Below the pieces are notes generated by a model, which worked only from the letters and a program-made list of their open reading frames with translations, was not told the DNA's origin and ran no database searches. The position numbers and the translations under genes were made by a program. From Microbacterium sp. MPKO10 (lineage in GTDB: Bacteria > Actinomycetota > Actinomycetes > Actinomycetales > Microbacteriaceae): a stretch of 64,000 nt of DNA. How positions within the stretch are numbered: position 1 is the stretch's first letter; the number at the start of each line of letters is the position of its first letter. Shown one piece after another: positions 43,212 to 51,519 of the stretch. The stretch is taken from positions 124,001-188,000 of the forward strand of contig NZ_JAPCHX010000005.1 of NCBI RefSeq assembly GCF_026107415.2, in the 5' to 3' direction.

Positions 43212-43868
43212 GTGCCCGACTCGTCACGAAGAACGCCGAACACGTGGCGCCGGTGGCTGACCACGTCGCTCGTCGCCGTCGCCGCCGCGGCCTTGATCAT
43301 CACCGGAACCACGATGGTGACGACCTCCCCGGAAGGCGCAACAGATCTGGAGGGCAACGCCGTCGAACTCGATCCGGGCACGACACCTGACCCCGCGATT
43401 CTCGAGAAGATGAACCCCGTTGATGACGTCGGCGACCGTTTCGTCGTTCCTTCGGTGGGGCTGAATGTGCCGCTCGGGTCGCTCACGATGGTGGACGGGG
43501 ACATCACCCCACCGGGCTTCACCTCCGCCTACACCGTGCGCAACCTCGGTGTCTCCCCCGACGACGCGTCAGAGGGCACGGTCTTTGTCGTCATGCACTC
43601 CCTGCGGGGTGGCGGCGTCGGCCCGGGAAACGCCCTCATCGATGTCGATGCCGAGCGCGCCAGCGTCGAACCCGGAGCTCAGGTCAGCATTGGCGAGCTG
43701 ACCTACACGATCACGGGAGACATGGCGATCACGAAAGCCGCAATCCAGAGTGAGGCGTCCGTCTGGAAGAACACCTCGGGCCGCCTCATCATTGTGACGT
43801 GCCTTCAGCGTCCGGAGGGCGGACCTTCCCACGAGAACATCGTGATCACCGCACAGCTGAATCCCTGA
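43212..43868 (+). CDS. Sortase-family transpeptidase
   Basis: 218 residues from a GTG with GGAGG six bases upstream. An N-terminal signal anchor (about 17-36) is followed by a sortase domain: catalytic His129 in VFVVMHSLRGGG, catalytic Cys197 in LIIVTCLQR (TLxTC-like), and an Arg shortly after (R200). The structure resembles class E/F actinobacterial sortases. It is divergent from the HtaA gene over shared iron boxes, which suggests a role in attaching haem-capture or other iron-regulated proteins to the wall, comparable in logic to SrtB-Isd of Firmicutes. The HtaA protein here lacks a standard sorting motif, so its substrate is unclear. Confidence 0.82.
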   Translation: MPDSSRRTPNTWRRWLTTSLVAVAAAALIITGTTMVTTSPEGATDLEGNAVELDPGTTPDPAILEKMNPVDDVGDRFVVPSVGLNVPLGSLTMVDGDITPPGFTSAYTVRNLGVSPDDASEGTVFVVMHSLRGGGVGPGNALIDVDAERASVEPGAQVSIGELTYTITGDMAITKAAIQSEASVWKNTSGRLIIVTCLQRPEGGPSHENIVITAQLNP

Positions 43869-43997
43869 GTCGCCCGCCCCTCAGCGGTGCCCAGTCAACC
43901 ATCGCTGCACGATCCAACTGCGGCAACAACCGCGACTCTGGAGCACACCGGCAATACCCGTCCGTCGCTCCATCGCGCGCGAGCAGACAGCCTCCGC

Positions 43998-44363
43998 TCA
44001 GCTGCGCACGCGCAGCACGGGCAGACGACCGGTGAGGTCGGCACGGCTCCCGGATGCTGTCACGGATGCGGTGTCGACAGCATCCGCCCACGCCAGTGAC
44101 CCTGTCGCGAGAGCGAGCCATGTCTCGGCGTCGGTCTCGATCACGTTGGGAGGCGTCCCGCGCGTGTGCTTCGGCCCCTCGATGCACTGGGTCGCGCCGA
44201 ACGGTGGAACCCGCACTTCGACCGTGTTGCCGGGAAAGCGTTCGGCGAGCAGCTGAAGCGTGAATCGCACGGCCGTCGCGATGTCGTCGCGCGATGCGGC
44301 CTCGCGAACAGCACTGTCAACGGCAGGAATTCCGATGTCATCGGCGATGCGTGCTCGAGCCAT
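43998..44363 (-). CDS. Sterol-carrier / MDMPI C-terminal-like protein
   Basis: 121 residues from the ATG at 44363 (44369 is the alternative). The C-terminal portion has the SCP2-like fold pattern seen in mycothiol-dependent isomerase-type proteins: [41 protein letters not shown], then a strand [10 protein letters not shown]. This small family is regularly encoded back-to-back with purD in Actinobacteria; its ligand is unknown. No ribosome-binding site is present, but a TAGCCT hexamer sits six bases before the ATG, so the transcript is probably leaderless. Confidence 0.85.
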   Translation of the reverse strand: MARARIADDIGIPAVDSAVREAASRDDIATAVRFTLQLLAERFPGNTVEVRVPPFGATQCIEGPKHTRGTPPNVIETDAETWLALATGSLAWADAVDTASVTASGSRADLTGRLPVLRVRS

Positions 44364-44381
44364 ACCCATAGGCTAGTACTC
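44364..44381. promoter_or_regulatory. Shared bidirectional -10 element for two leaderless genes
   Basis: The divergent start codons of the SCP-like gene (44363) and purD (44382) are only 18 bp apart. The word TAGGCTA at 44369-44375 reads as -10 TAGGCT toward purD (seven bases before GTG) and as TAGCCT toward the other gene (six bases before ATG). Both spacings are those of leaderless transcripts starting at the first base of the start codon. Confidence 0.65.
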
Positions 44382-45677
44382 GTGAAGATTCTTGTGCTGG
44401 GGTCTGGCGCCCGCGAACACGCCATCATCCTGTCGCTTCTGGCCGAGGACGCTGGCCACGACATCATCGCTGCGCCTGGCAATGCCGGCATCGCACGGGA
44501 TGTCGCGACAGCATCCTTCGACATCAACGACCCCGTGATCGTGGCGAATGTCGCGATCGAGCAGGCTGTTGACCTCGTCGTGATCGGGCCAGAGGCCCCG
44601 CTTGTCGCCGGTGTCGCCGATGAGCTCCGCGAGCAGGGTATTCCCGTTTTCGGGCCGGGTAAGGCCGCCGCGCAGCTTGAAGGCTCCAAGACCTTTGCTA
44701 AGCGCGTGATGGATGCTGCCGGGGTGCCCACCGGCCGCGCACAGCGTGCAGCGACCATCGCCGAGGCCGAAGCAGCGCTCGACGCGTTCGGGGCACCGTA
44801 CGTGGTGAAGGCGGATGGACTCGCCGCGGGCAAGGGCGTACTCGTCACGACGGATCGGGATGCTGCCCTCGATCATGTGCGCACGTATCTGCCCCGTGGC
44901 AGCATCCTTGTCGAGGAGTTCCTCGACGGTCACGAGGTTTCGTTGTTCCTCCTCAGCGATGGGCATCGTGTGCTTCCGCTCTCTCCCGCGCAGGACTACA
45001 AGCGGCTGGGCGATGGTGATGCGGGACCCAATACCGGCGGAATGGGCGCGTATTCGCCACTTCCGTGGCTCGACGAGACGTTTGGCACTGAGGATGCGTT
45101 TGTCGACGAGGTGATCCGCACGATCGCGCAGCCGGTCATCAGTCAGCTTGCCGAGGACCAGACGCCGTTCATCGGTCTGCTGTACGCGGGGCTGATCCTG
45201 ACCGACAAGCGAGAAAGCGCCGACGATTCGGGAATCCGCGTCATCGAGTTCAATGCGCGGTTCGGCGACCCTGAGACCCAGGTGGTCCTCCCCCGACTGG
45301 CAACGCCGCTCTCGTCCCTGCTCTACGCAGCGGCGACCGGCACGCTTGACGAGGCCGACCGACCGGAGTTCGGCATGACGACGGCAGTGACCGTCGTCAT
45401 CGCGAGTGAGAACTATCCGGCAACGCCGATCACCGGCCGTGAGATCACCGGCCTTGACGAGGCTGGAGACGTTGAGGGGGTCCACATCGCTCATGCGGCA
45501 ACGGCCACGACCGACGGTGTGCGGCTGACAGCATCCGGTGGTCGTGTGCTCAATGTTGTGGCGCTCGGCACCACCGCAGCTGAGGCGAGGGAACGCGCTT
45601 ACGATGCGATCGGCCGGATCGGACTCGAGGGAATGCAGTACCGGTCGGACATCGCGGAGCGTGTCGCCACGAACTGA
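44382..45677 (+). CDS. purD: PurD: phosphoribosylamine-glycine ligase (GARS)
   Basis: Second purine step: joins glycine to phosphoribosylamine using ATP. 431 residues from the GTG at 44382, selected because the family starts at [14 protein letters not shown]. Other marks: [39 protein letters not shown] (ATP-grasp lysines), [23 protein letters not shown] and [11 protein letters not shown] (Mg ligands). No Shine-Dalgarno sequence lies upstream; a -10-like TAGGCT seven bases before the GTG indicates a leaderless mRNA. Confidence 0.97.
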   Translation: MKILVLGSGAREHAIILSLLAEDAGHDIIAAPGNAGIARDVATASFDINDPVIVANVAIEQAVDLVVIGPEAPLVAGVADELREQGIPVFGPGKAAAQLEGSKTFAKRVMDAAGVPTGRAQRAATIAEAEAALDAFGAPYVVKADGLAAGKGVLVTTDRDAALDHVRTYLPRGSILVEEFLDGHEVSLFLLSDGHRVLPLSPAQDYKRLGDGDAGPNTGGMGAYSPLPWLDETFGTEDAFVDEVIRTIAQPVISQLAEDQTPFIGLLYAGLILTDKRESADDSGIRVIEFNARFGDPETQVVLPRLATPLSSLLYAAATGTLDEADRPEFGMTTAVTVVIASENYPATPITGREITGLDEAGDVEGVHIAHAATATTDGVRLTASGGRVLNVVALGTTAAEARERAYDAIGRIGLEGMQYRSDIAERVATN

Positions 45678-45729
45678 GCTCACGTGGCAACGCGCTGAGC
45701 GGGAGCGTCACCACACGCAGAGACTCGGG

Positions 45730-47238
45730 TCAGTTCGTGGACTCTGGTGCGGGTGCGGGCGCCGGTGCGGGTTCGCCCCATTCCGCGATCAGCGGTTTCG
45801 GCTTTGCGAAGAACAGCGTGACGATCGCTCCCACAAGCGAGAGCGCGGCGGGCAGCAACAGCGACTGCCCCATCGCCGCGCTGAAACCATCGTGCAGGAA
45901 TTCCGGAAGGCTGCCGGCGAGGCCGACTTCTGTTCCGGCCGGGGCCCCGTCTGCCGTGGGCAATTCGGCAGCCAGACGTGTCTGCATGAGCATGGCGATC
46001 GATGCACTTCCGAGCACCGCACCCACCTGACGCGTGGTGTTGTAGACGCCTGAGCCCGCACCGGCGAGTGCCGGCGAGAGATTGCGCGTCGTCATTGTCG
46101 CGAGCGGCCCCCACATGGCGGCGTTCGCGAGGCCGAGGACGGCGCTGGGGAGCAGAAGCGTGACAACCGACTGGTCGGGGGTGAGGACGGCCGCGTACCA
46201 GGAGAGGCCGAGTGCGCAGCAGGTCATGCCGGCTGTCGCGACGAGGCGGGGGTTGATGCGGTCGATGAGCCTGCCGACGAAGGGGGCGAGGACGCCGGAG
46301 ATCACGGCCATAGGCACCATCATGAGCGCCGATTCCGTGGGGGTGAAGCCGAGCACGATCTGCAGGTAGAAGATGAGCGGAATCGCCATGCTCGTCACCG
46401 CGAAGCCGACGGTGGCGATGACAGCGTTGCCCAGTGAGAAGTTGCGGTCACGAAAGACCCGCAGAGGAACGAGAGGCTCCGTCTTCGTCACACGTTGCCA
46501 GATGACGAAGGCGACGAGAACGACAACACCGGTGATGATGAGCGACCACACAGAGATTGGCCCCCAGATGACACCCCAGTCATAACTCTGGCCCTCTTGG
46601 ATTCCGAAGACGAGCAGAAACATCCCGACAGCGCTCAAAATGACGCCGACGATGTCGAAGCGGTGCGTATGCGTCGTCAGCCGCGGCACGTAGCGAACGG
46701 CAGCGACGAAGGCGATCACGCCGACGGGGACGTTGATGAAGAAGATCCATTCCCACCCCAGAGCGTCGACGAGAACGCCGCCGAGGATCGGGCCCACGAG
46801 TGAGGCGACGCCAGCTGTCGCACCCCAAAGTCCCATGGCGGCACCTCGCTTGTCTGGCGCGAAGATGCGGGTGATCACGGCCATGGTCTGGGGCGTCATC
46901 ATCGAGGCGCCGAAGCCCTGTGCGACGCGGGCGACGATCAGCATGGTGATGTCGGTCGAGAGTCCGCAGGCGGCCGATGCGAGAGTGAAGAGGGCCAGCC
47001 CGGTCAGGTACAGGCGCTTGGGGCCGAAGCGATCGCCGAGTCGTCCGGTGATGAGCAGTGGCACTGCGTAGGCGAGAAGGTAAGCGCTTGTCACCCACAG
47101 AACTTCGTCGATGCTGGTGTCGAGGCCATCGATGATTGCTGGGTTTGCCACGGACACGATCGTCGTGTCGACAAGGATCATGAAGAATCCGATGACGAGC
47201 GCCCAGAGTGCTGGCCAGGGGCGGATAGTGCGGTCCAT
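45730..47238 (-). CDS. DHA2-family MFS drug-efflux transporter (EmrB/QacA type)
   Basis: 502 residues from the ATG at 47238 (AGGA about seven bases upstream), with fourteen predicted membrane helices. DHA2 motifs: VDTTIVSVANPAI in TM1 with the conserved Asp, LGDRFGPKRLYL (motif A), RVAQGFGASMMTPQ, and motif C near VASLVGPILGGVLVDALGWEWIFFINVPVG. Ends with a Pro/Ala-rich cytoplasmic tail (APAPAPAPE). Exports hydrophobic or cationic compounds with protons. Convergent with purD. It lies at the start of a 6.5-kb stretch that lacks the genome's abundant octamer, so it may belong to acquired DNA. Confidence 0.92.
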   Translation of the reverse strand: MDRTIRPWPALWALVIGFFMILVDTTIVSVANPAIIDGLDTSIDEVLWVTSAYLLAYAVPLLITGRLGDRFGPKRLYLTGLALFTLASAACGLSTDITMLIVARVAQGFGASMMTPQTMAVITRIFAPDKRGAAMGLWGATAGVASLVGPILGGVLVDALGWEWIFFINVPVGVIAFVAAVRYVPRLTTHTHRFDIVGVILSAVGMFLLVFGIQEGQSYDWGVIWGPISVWSLIITGVVVLVAFVIWQRVTKTEPLVPLRVFRDRNFSLGNAVIATVGFAVTSMAIPLIFYLQIVLGFTPTESALMMVPMAVISGVLAPFVGRLIDRINPRLVATAGMTCCALGLSWYAAVLTPDQSVVTLLLPSAVLGLANAAMWGPLATMTTRNLSPALAGAGSGVYNTTRQVGAVLGSASIAMLMQTRLAAELPTADGAPAGTEVGLAGSLPEFLHDGFSAAMGQSLLLPAALSLVGAIVTLFFAKPKPLIAEWGEPAPAPAPAPESTN

Positions 47239-47482
47239 GAGTGTTCCTGCCTCGATCTTTCCGTGCGGGGGAACGCCTTCATTCACCGCATGTACTTTCA
47301 GGAGACTACTCCAGTGAACCGACATGACGTTGTCGCCGGCACGGGGCGACACCACTCGCTGAAGCACGGTTCGTCGTGTGAGCAGGGTTCAACGCCAGGG
47401 GCGTGCGTGCGCTCAGGTCAACCCGGAGCGCGGGGACCGGCATTCGTCGTTTTCTGCAGATCCTGTCGCGGGACGCCGTCGG

Positions 47483-48517
47483 TCATCGTGTCTTTCTCGG
47501 TGTCGACCCGGACATACTGGTATCCCGCAGCGAAGCGGCGAAGATCTCGTCCACTGTTATCCGCCGTGTGGAGAGGCCTTGCTCCCAGTGATAGCGGAGG
47601 AAAGTGTCGATCGTGGTGCGATTCGCTTCGATGCCGTATGCCCATGGGTCGGGACCGAGCACGTCGGTGCCAAGTTCGACGAGTTCGTTCAGCCACGGGA
47701 GCATGGATTCGACGAAGTTGGTGACTCGTCCAGCGCGGTAATCGTTCAGTGCTATTGCTCGGGACGCCTCCAAGGCGCGGTAGATCCGCGACGCCAGAGT
47801 GGGGTCAGCGGCAACTGCCTCGCGCTTCATCACCATCACGTGCGCAATGGGGAAGATACCGGTGCGTGCGAAGTATTCCCGTTCGACTCGGCCGTAGTTG
47901 GGGAAGAGTCGTCTGACCTTCGGCGAACCGTTGAGCACAGCCTGGGGAACGTTTCCGGAGATGAGCGCGTCAATCTCACCGGCTTCCAGCATGGTTCCGA
48001 GGTCGGCCCCGGGCCGTGCGAGGCTCACATCGGTCTGCGGCGGATGCAGGAAGGGGATGTAGTCGATCGGGGCGATCGCTCGGTCCAGTCCGCCGACAAC
48101 CCAACTGCTTGCAGTGGGATCGACGCCGAAGTCGTCGGCGAGGGCGCCTTTTGCCCACACTCCAGCGTCGTGTCCGTAGGTGGCAAACTCTCCGATCCTG
48201 CGCCCCTCAAGGTCCTTGGGCCGCCTGATCCCGCTGTCGGCGTTGACGAAGATCGCCGAGTGTCGAAATACTCTGGCGGGGAAGACCGGCAATGCGATAA
48301 ACGGAGGATCGTCGAACTCGAGCGTGCGCAGGTAGTACGTCATCCCCATCTCGGCGAGGTCGAAGTCGTGGTCACGGATCATCCTTTCGAAGACCTCGGT
48401 CACGATCCTCGGATGCTCGATCTCAAGCTCGGCCCCTTCGACACCGACTGTCCTGTCGTCCAGCGCGCGGAACTGGTCATACTCGAGGGATGCCATCTTC
48501 AGGCGTTGGACGCTCAA
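47483..48517 (-). CDS. 4,5-dihydroxyphthalate decarboxylase-like protein (copy 1)
   Basis: 344 residues from a TTG at 48517 that overlaps the upstream stop codon (TTGA) and has AGGGG eight bases away. The family marks are ALPVFPARVFRHSAIFVNADSGIRRPKDLEGRRIGEF, GVWAKGALADDFGV, SWVVGG and the C-terminal YHWEQGLS. The fold is that of periplasmic solute-binding proteins (NMT1/SsuA-like) adapted for metal-free catalysis, without a signal peptide. In phthalate degraders it converts 4,5-dihydroxyphthalate to protocatechuate. No phthalate dioxygenase is nearby, so the substrate here is uncertain. About 45 percent similar by eye to the second copy at 49529-50530. Confidence 0.85.
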   Translation of the reverse strand: MSVQRLKMASLEYDQFRALDDRTVGVEGAELEIEHPRIVTEVFERMIRDHDFDLAEMGMTYYLRTLEFDDPPFIALPVFPARVFRHSAIFVNADSGIRRPKDLEGRRIGEFATYGHDAGVWAKGALADDFGVDPTASSWVVGGLDRAIAPIDYIPFLHPPQTDVSLARPGADLGTMLEAGEIDALISGNVPQAVLNGSPKVRRLFPNYGRVEREYFARTGIFPIAHVMVMKREAVAADPTLASRIYRALEASRAIALNDYRAGRVTNFVESMLPWLNELVELGTDVLGPDPWAYGIEANRTTIDTFLRYHWEQGLSTRRITVDEIFAASLRDTSMSGSTPRKTR

Positions 48518-49512
48518 CGCCGGATCCCCTCTCGCAGCCGCTGCCACGTGCCCGAGGCGATCTGTTCGCGCTCATGTTCATCGAGCGGAGCCTGCTCGAG
48601 GAACCGGCGGGCACCCGACTGGGACGATGCTTCGAACGGGTAGTCGGTGGCGAACATGATCCGATCGACTCCGATCACCTCCGAAGCCCACGCGAGGTAG
48701 CGTCGACTGAGAATTCCACTGGGCGTCACGAAGAGGTTGTTCCGCACGTAGTCCGTGAGCGGCCTAGGCAGCGCTGCTGCCGTGGCGAGCTGCTGGATGC
48801 GGTCGAGATAGAAGAGCACGAGTTCGCCCCAGTGCCCGATCACCAGTTGCAGCCCGGGGAATCGGTCGAAGACGCCGCTGAGCACAAGACGAAGGAACTG
48901 CACCCCCGCGTCGTAGTGCCAACCGATGCCGTGCGTGGCAAACCCGGCAGACACAGCGGGTGGATATCCGGAGTAGTAGTGCTCGCGGACGGCCAGTGGC
49001 GGGGACTGCGGATGCAGATGGAGCGGCACATGTAGCTGCTGCGCCATCTCGAACATGGGCCAGAACGAGGGGTCATCTAGATTCCGCTCGCCGGTTCGCC
49101 CGTACAGCATCGCCCCGTCCAGATTGAGTTCAGTGACCGCGCGTCGCAGCTCTTCTGCGGCGGCCGGCGGCGACGTGGTCGCCAGAGCGGCAAGTCCTTG
49201 AAAATGCTCTGGATCGCTGCGGACTGTGTCTGCCAGAGCATTGTTGGTTTCGACCTGCAGGCGCAGCGCGTCGGACTCCGGGAGGTTCTACAGGCCGGGG
49301 GTCGTCAACGACAGCACATGCACATCTACTCCGGTGCGTGCCATCGCGGTGCGCCGGAGGTCGCCGAGTTCGAGAAGCCGCCTGCTGGTGTCCCCTTCGG
49401 CTGATGGCGCAAAGGCAAGGTCACGGTCGGCTGAGTCAAGCCGTCGCCACCCGTCGAGCACGGCGCCGGTCACGAAATGCTCCTCAAGAGCAACGATTTT
49501 CATCAGTTCCAC
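48514..49512 (-). pseudogene. Amidohydrolase-2 (ACMSD/gamma-resorcylate decarboxylase-like) gene with in-frame amber codon
   Basis: One continuous frame of about 333 codons interrupted only by TAG at 49288-49290. Before it are 74 residues starting (V/M)ELMKIVALEEHF, where EEH is the usual metal-binding start. After it the same frame continues NLPESDALRLQVETNN and then the full barrel: LHLHPQSPP, GHWGE, MFATDYPFE (metal and catalytic His/Asp). The typical text at the break is TPGLQNLP, so CAG (Gln) probably mutated to TAG. The remainder is intact, so the damage looks recent. GTG at 49512 or ATG at 49503 is the start. Product would be a non-oxidative aromatic-acid decarboxylase or hydrolase. 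Confidence 0.88.
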
Positions 49513-49528
49513 CGTCCCTCGTTCAGAA

Positions 49529-50530
49529 TCATGACCCGAGCAGCTCGGGGACGAAGATGTCTTGGCTGGTCAGCAGAGTCCGCGACAGGCCCTGCTCATG
49601 GTGATAGCGCAGGAAGGTGTCGACCGCGTGGCGGTTCTTCTCGACCCCGTAGGGCCACCAGTCATCCGACATCAGCCGTCGGTTCTGCGCAAACAGTTCG
49701 CTGAACCACGGGGTGATTACGCCCATGTGCTGCTTGGCCGCCTGGCCCAGGTAGTACTGCTGGGTCTGGTCTTTCGCGGTCAGGAACGCGTCATATACGG
49801 CCCGCGCAACGCCAGGGTTCTCGGCGTGGAAGTCTTTGCGGATCGCGACGACGTGCATCATCGGGAAGATGCCGGTCCTGGCATAGAAGTCTCGCTCGAC
49901 CGACTCATAGTCGGGGAAGAGCCGACGGATCTTCCCCGTGCCCGTCAAGAAGGACTGCGGGACATCCACCGACAGGAGCGCGTCGATCTCACCCGCCTCC
50001 AGCATGGTTGCAAGGGTCTCGCCGTCACCGGCGTGGCGCACGCTCACGCCCTCTGGAACCGGCTGGGGCAGCCAGTCAAACGACGGAATCGGATGATCCG
50101 TGCCACCAATGACCCAGTTCATCTGATCGGGTGTCACGCCGTACTCATCGGCGAGGATGCCCTTGACCCAGACCCCCGGATCACTGCCCCAGAGAGCGAA
50201 CTCACCGACCGTTTTACCGATCAGGTCCTCGGGTCGTTGGATCCCGCTGTCGGCGTTGACGAAGACCGAGGAGTGGCGGAAGTTGCGAGCCGGGAAAATC
50301 GGCAGCGCGATGAAAGGCGATTCCTCGGTGTCCCACATCCGCAGGAAATACGTCAATCCCAATTCTGCGACGTCGTACTGTCCCTGGATCATTCCCTGAA
50401 AGACGTCCGAGACCAAGGGCTTGGGGTGAGCAACGACATCCACCCCGTTGATCGGCACCCTTCCATCGAAAACCGCCGAAGCGTGCTCGTAGTAGTCAGC
50501 TCCACCGAGCCGCATGCTCACGTCAGTCAT
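49529..50530 (-). CDS. 4,5-dihydroxyphthalate decarboxylase-like protein (copy 2)
   Basis: 333 residues from the ATG at 50530 (GGAGG six bases upstream). Same family as copy 1: ALPIFPARNFRHSSVFVNADSGIQRPEDLIGKTVGEFALWGSDPGVWVKGILADEYGV and WVIGG, IDALLSVDVPQSFL, YHHEQGLS (quoted in parts of under 20: FRHSSVFVNADSGIQRP; GVWVKGILADEYGV). First gene of an operon running copy 2, amidohydrolase, copy 1, under a divergent TetR regulator with two palindromic operators. Two diverged decarboxylase copies in one operon suggest either a heteromer or two related substrates. Confidence 0.85.
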   Translation of the reverse strand: MTDVSMRLGGADYYEHASAVFDGRVPINGVDVVAHPKPLVSDVFQGMIQGQYDVAELGLTYFLRMWDTEESPFIALPIFPARNFRHSSVFVNADSGIQRPEDLIGKTVGEFALWGSDPGVWVKGILADEYGVTPDQMNWVIGGTDHPIPSFDWLPQPVPEGVSVRHAGDGETLATMLEAGEIDALLSVDVPQSFLTGTGKIRRLFPDYESVERDFYARTGIFPMMHVVAIRKDFHAENPGVARAVYDAFLTAKDQTQQYYLGQAAKQHMGVITPWFSELFAQNRRLMSDDWWPYGVEKNRHAVDTFLRYHHEQGLSRTLLTSQDIFVPELLGS

Positions 50531-50563
50531 CATCAGCCTCCATCTCTCCAAAATCCATTTCCG

Positions 50564-50627
50564 TGAATGCTCATTCATTTATATGGTAGAAGCAGCCTCG
50601 TGTATCGTCAAGGCGAATGGTCATTCA
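50564..50627. promoter_or_regulatory. Two TetR operators in the divergent decarboxylase/TetR promoter
   Basis: TGAATGCTCATTCA (50564-50577) is a perfect dyad apart from its two-base centre. CGAATGGTCATTCA (50614-50627) is the same site with one arm base changed. They are exactly 50 bp apart and both are followed by TTT-rich sequence. One lies next to each start region, so a TetR dimer could repress both directions. Confidence 0.8.
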
Positions 50628-50654
50628 TTTTTGAGTTTTTGAAAGAGAGATCCC

Positions 50655-51299
50655 ATGCCCCGGATCACTGATGAGCAGCGGTCCTCGAACCGCGACCAGA
50701 TCATCGCGGCCGCCGGCCGCTGCTTCGCCCGCCAAGGCTTCCACAACACGTCGATGCCAGACATCGCGGCAGAAGCAGGCCTATCCACCGGCGCGCCCTA
50801 CCGCTACTGCACTGGAAAACAGGAGCTGATCGTCGAGGTCGCGACGCGCGCCTTTGCAGCTGTCTTCGACCCGGTTCTGCGGACCATCGAGGAAACCGAG
50901 ACCATCACGATCGGCGACCTGGTGGCCACAGCCATCCACTCCCACCCGACAACCGGGTCCCCCGATTCGGCGGACGATCGCGAAGCCGACGAAGAATTGC
51001 TGCGCTGCGGCGTCGCAGCGTGGGCAGAGCTCCTCCACAACGCCGATCTGCACGAACACGCGGTGAGCGGCTTCAACCGCGTCGTCGACGACATCGCCAA
51101 GGCTCTGCACCGCACACACGATGCCGAGCGATCCACGCGCCTCGCCGAAGACAAGGCAAACGCCCGCGTCATCGTCGCCCTGCTCCACGGGTTCATGATC
51201 CAAAAAGTCGCATTCGGACTCACCGACCTTGACCCACTCGACCCCAACATCCACGCGGCCATGAAGCGAGGCGGCATCACCAGTGACAAGACGTTATAG
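50655..51299 (+). CDS. TetR-family transcriptional regulator
   Basis: 214 residues with the TetR DNA-binding domain at about 10-58: RDQIIAAAGRCFARQGFHNTSMPDIAAEAGLS with the recognition helix TGAPYRYCTGKQELI, where a tyrosine-containing YRYF-type motif reads YRYC. The C-terminal ligand domain is unremarkable. Divergent from the aromatic-acid decarboxylase operon and flanked by two TGAATGnnCATTCA-type sites, so it very likely represses that operon and itself, with an aromatic acid as inducer (inference). Confidence 0.92.
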   Translation: MPRITDEQRSSNRDQIIAAAGRCFARQGFHNTSMPDIAAEAGLSTGAPYRYCTGKQELIVEVATRAFAAVFDPVLRTIEETETITIGDLVATAIHSHPTTGSPDSADDREADEELLRCGVAAWAELLHNADLHEHAVSGFNRVVDDIAKALHRTHDAERSTRLAEDKANARVIVALLHGFMIQKVAFGLTDLDPLDPNIHAAMKRGGITSDKTL

Positions 51300-51504
51300 C
51301 GCGCCCGCAGTCACGGAGCACACGTCCCCCACGGCTTGTCGGCGTCACCGCCAGTAGTAGCGTTCGGCACCGTCACTGTCACGACAGGAAGAGCTGGGGA
51401 GCGGCCCCTGAATGCCCGAGGGAGGCTGCACTTCTGCAGGAGCGAGAAGCACCTTCCCCGGGAAGGGAGTTGAGCCCCCTCTTCGCGCCCGCCTGAAATG
51501 CCCC

Positions 51505-51519
51505 GATAATAGAGGGGTG
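51505..51519 (+). promoter_or_regulatory. Leaderless promoter of purC
   Basis: GATAAT (51505-51510) matches the -10 consensus at five of six positions and lies six bases before the GTG start codon (51517-51519). No Shine-Dalgarno sequence with proper spacing is present. The purC mRNA is therefore predicted to begin at or next to its start codon. Confidence 0.65.

Noticed and set aside
49110-49290. Frameshift in the amidohydrolase gene
   Set aside because: Both parts are in the same frame; the only lesion is an in-frame TAG codon.
51300-51516. Riboswitch or attenuator upstream of purC
   Set aside because: Only small inverted repeats are present and the promoter appears to sit directly before the start codon, leaving no leader.
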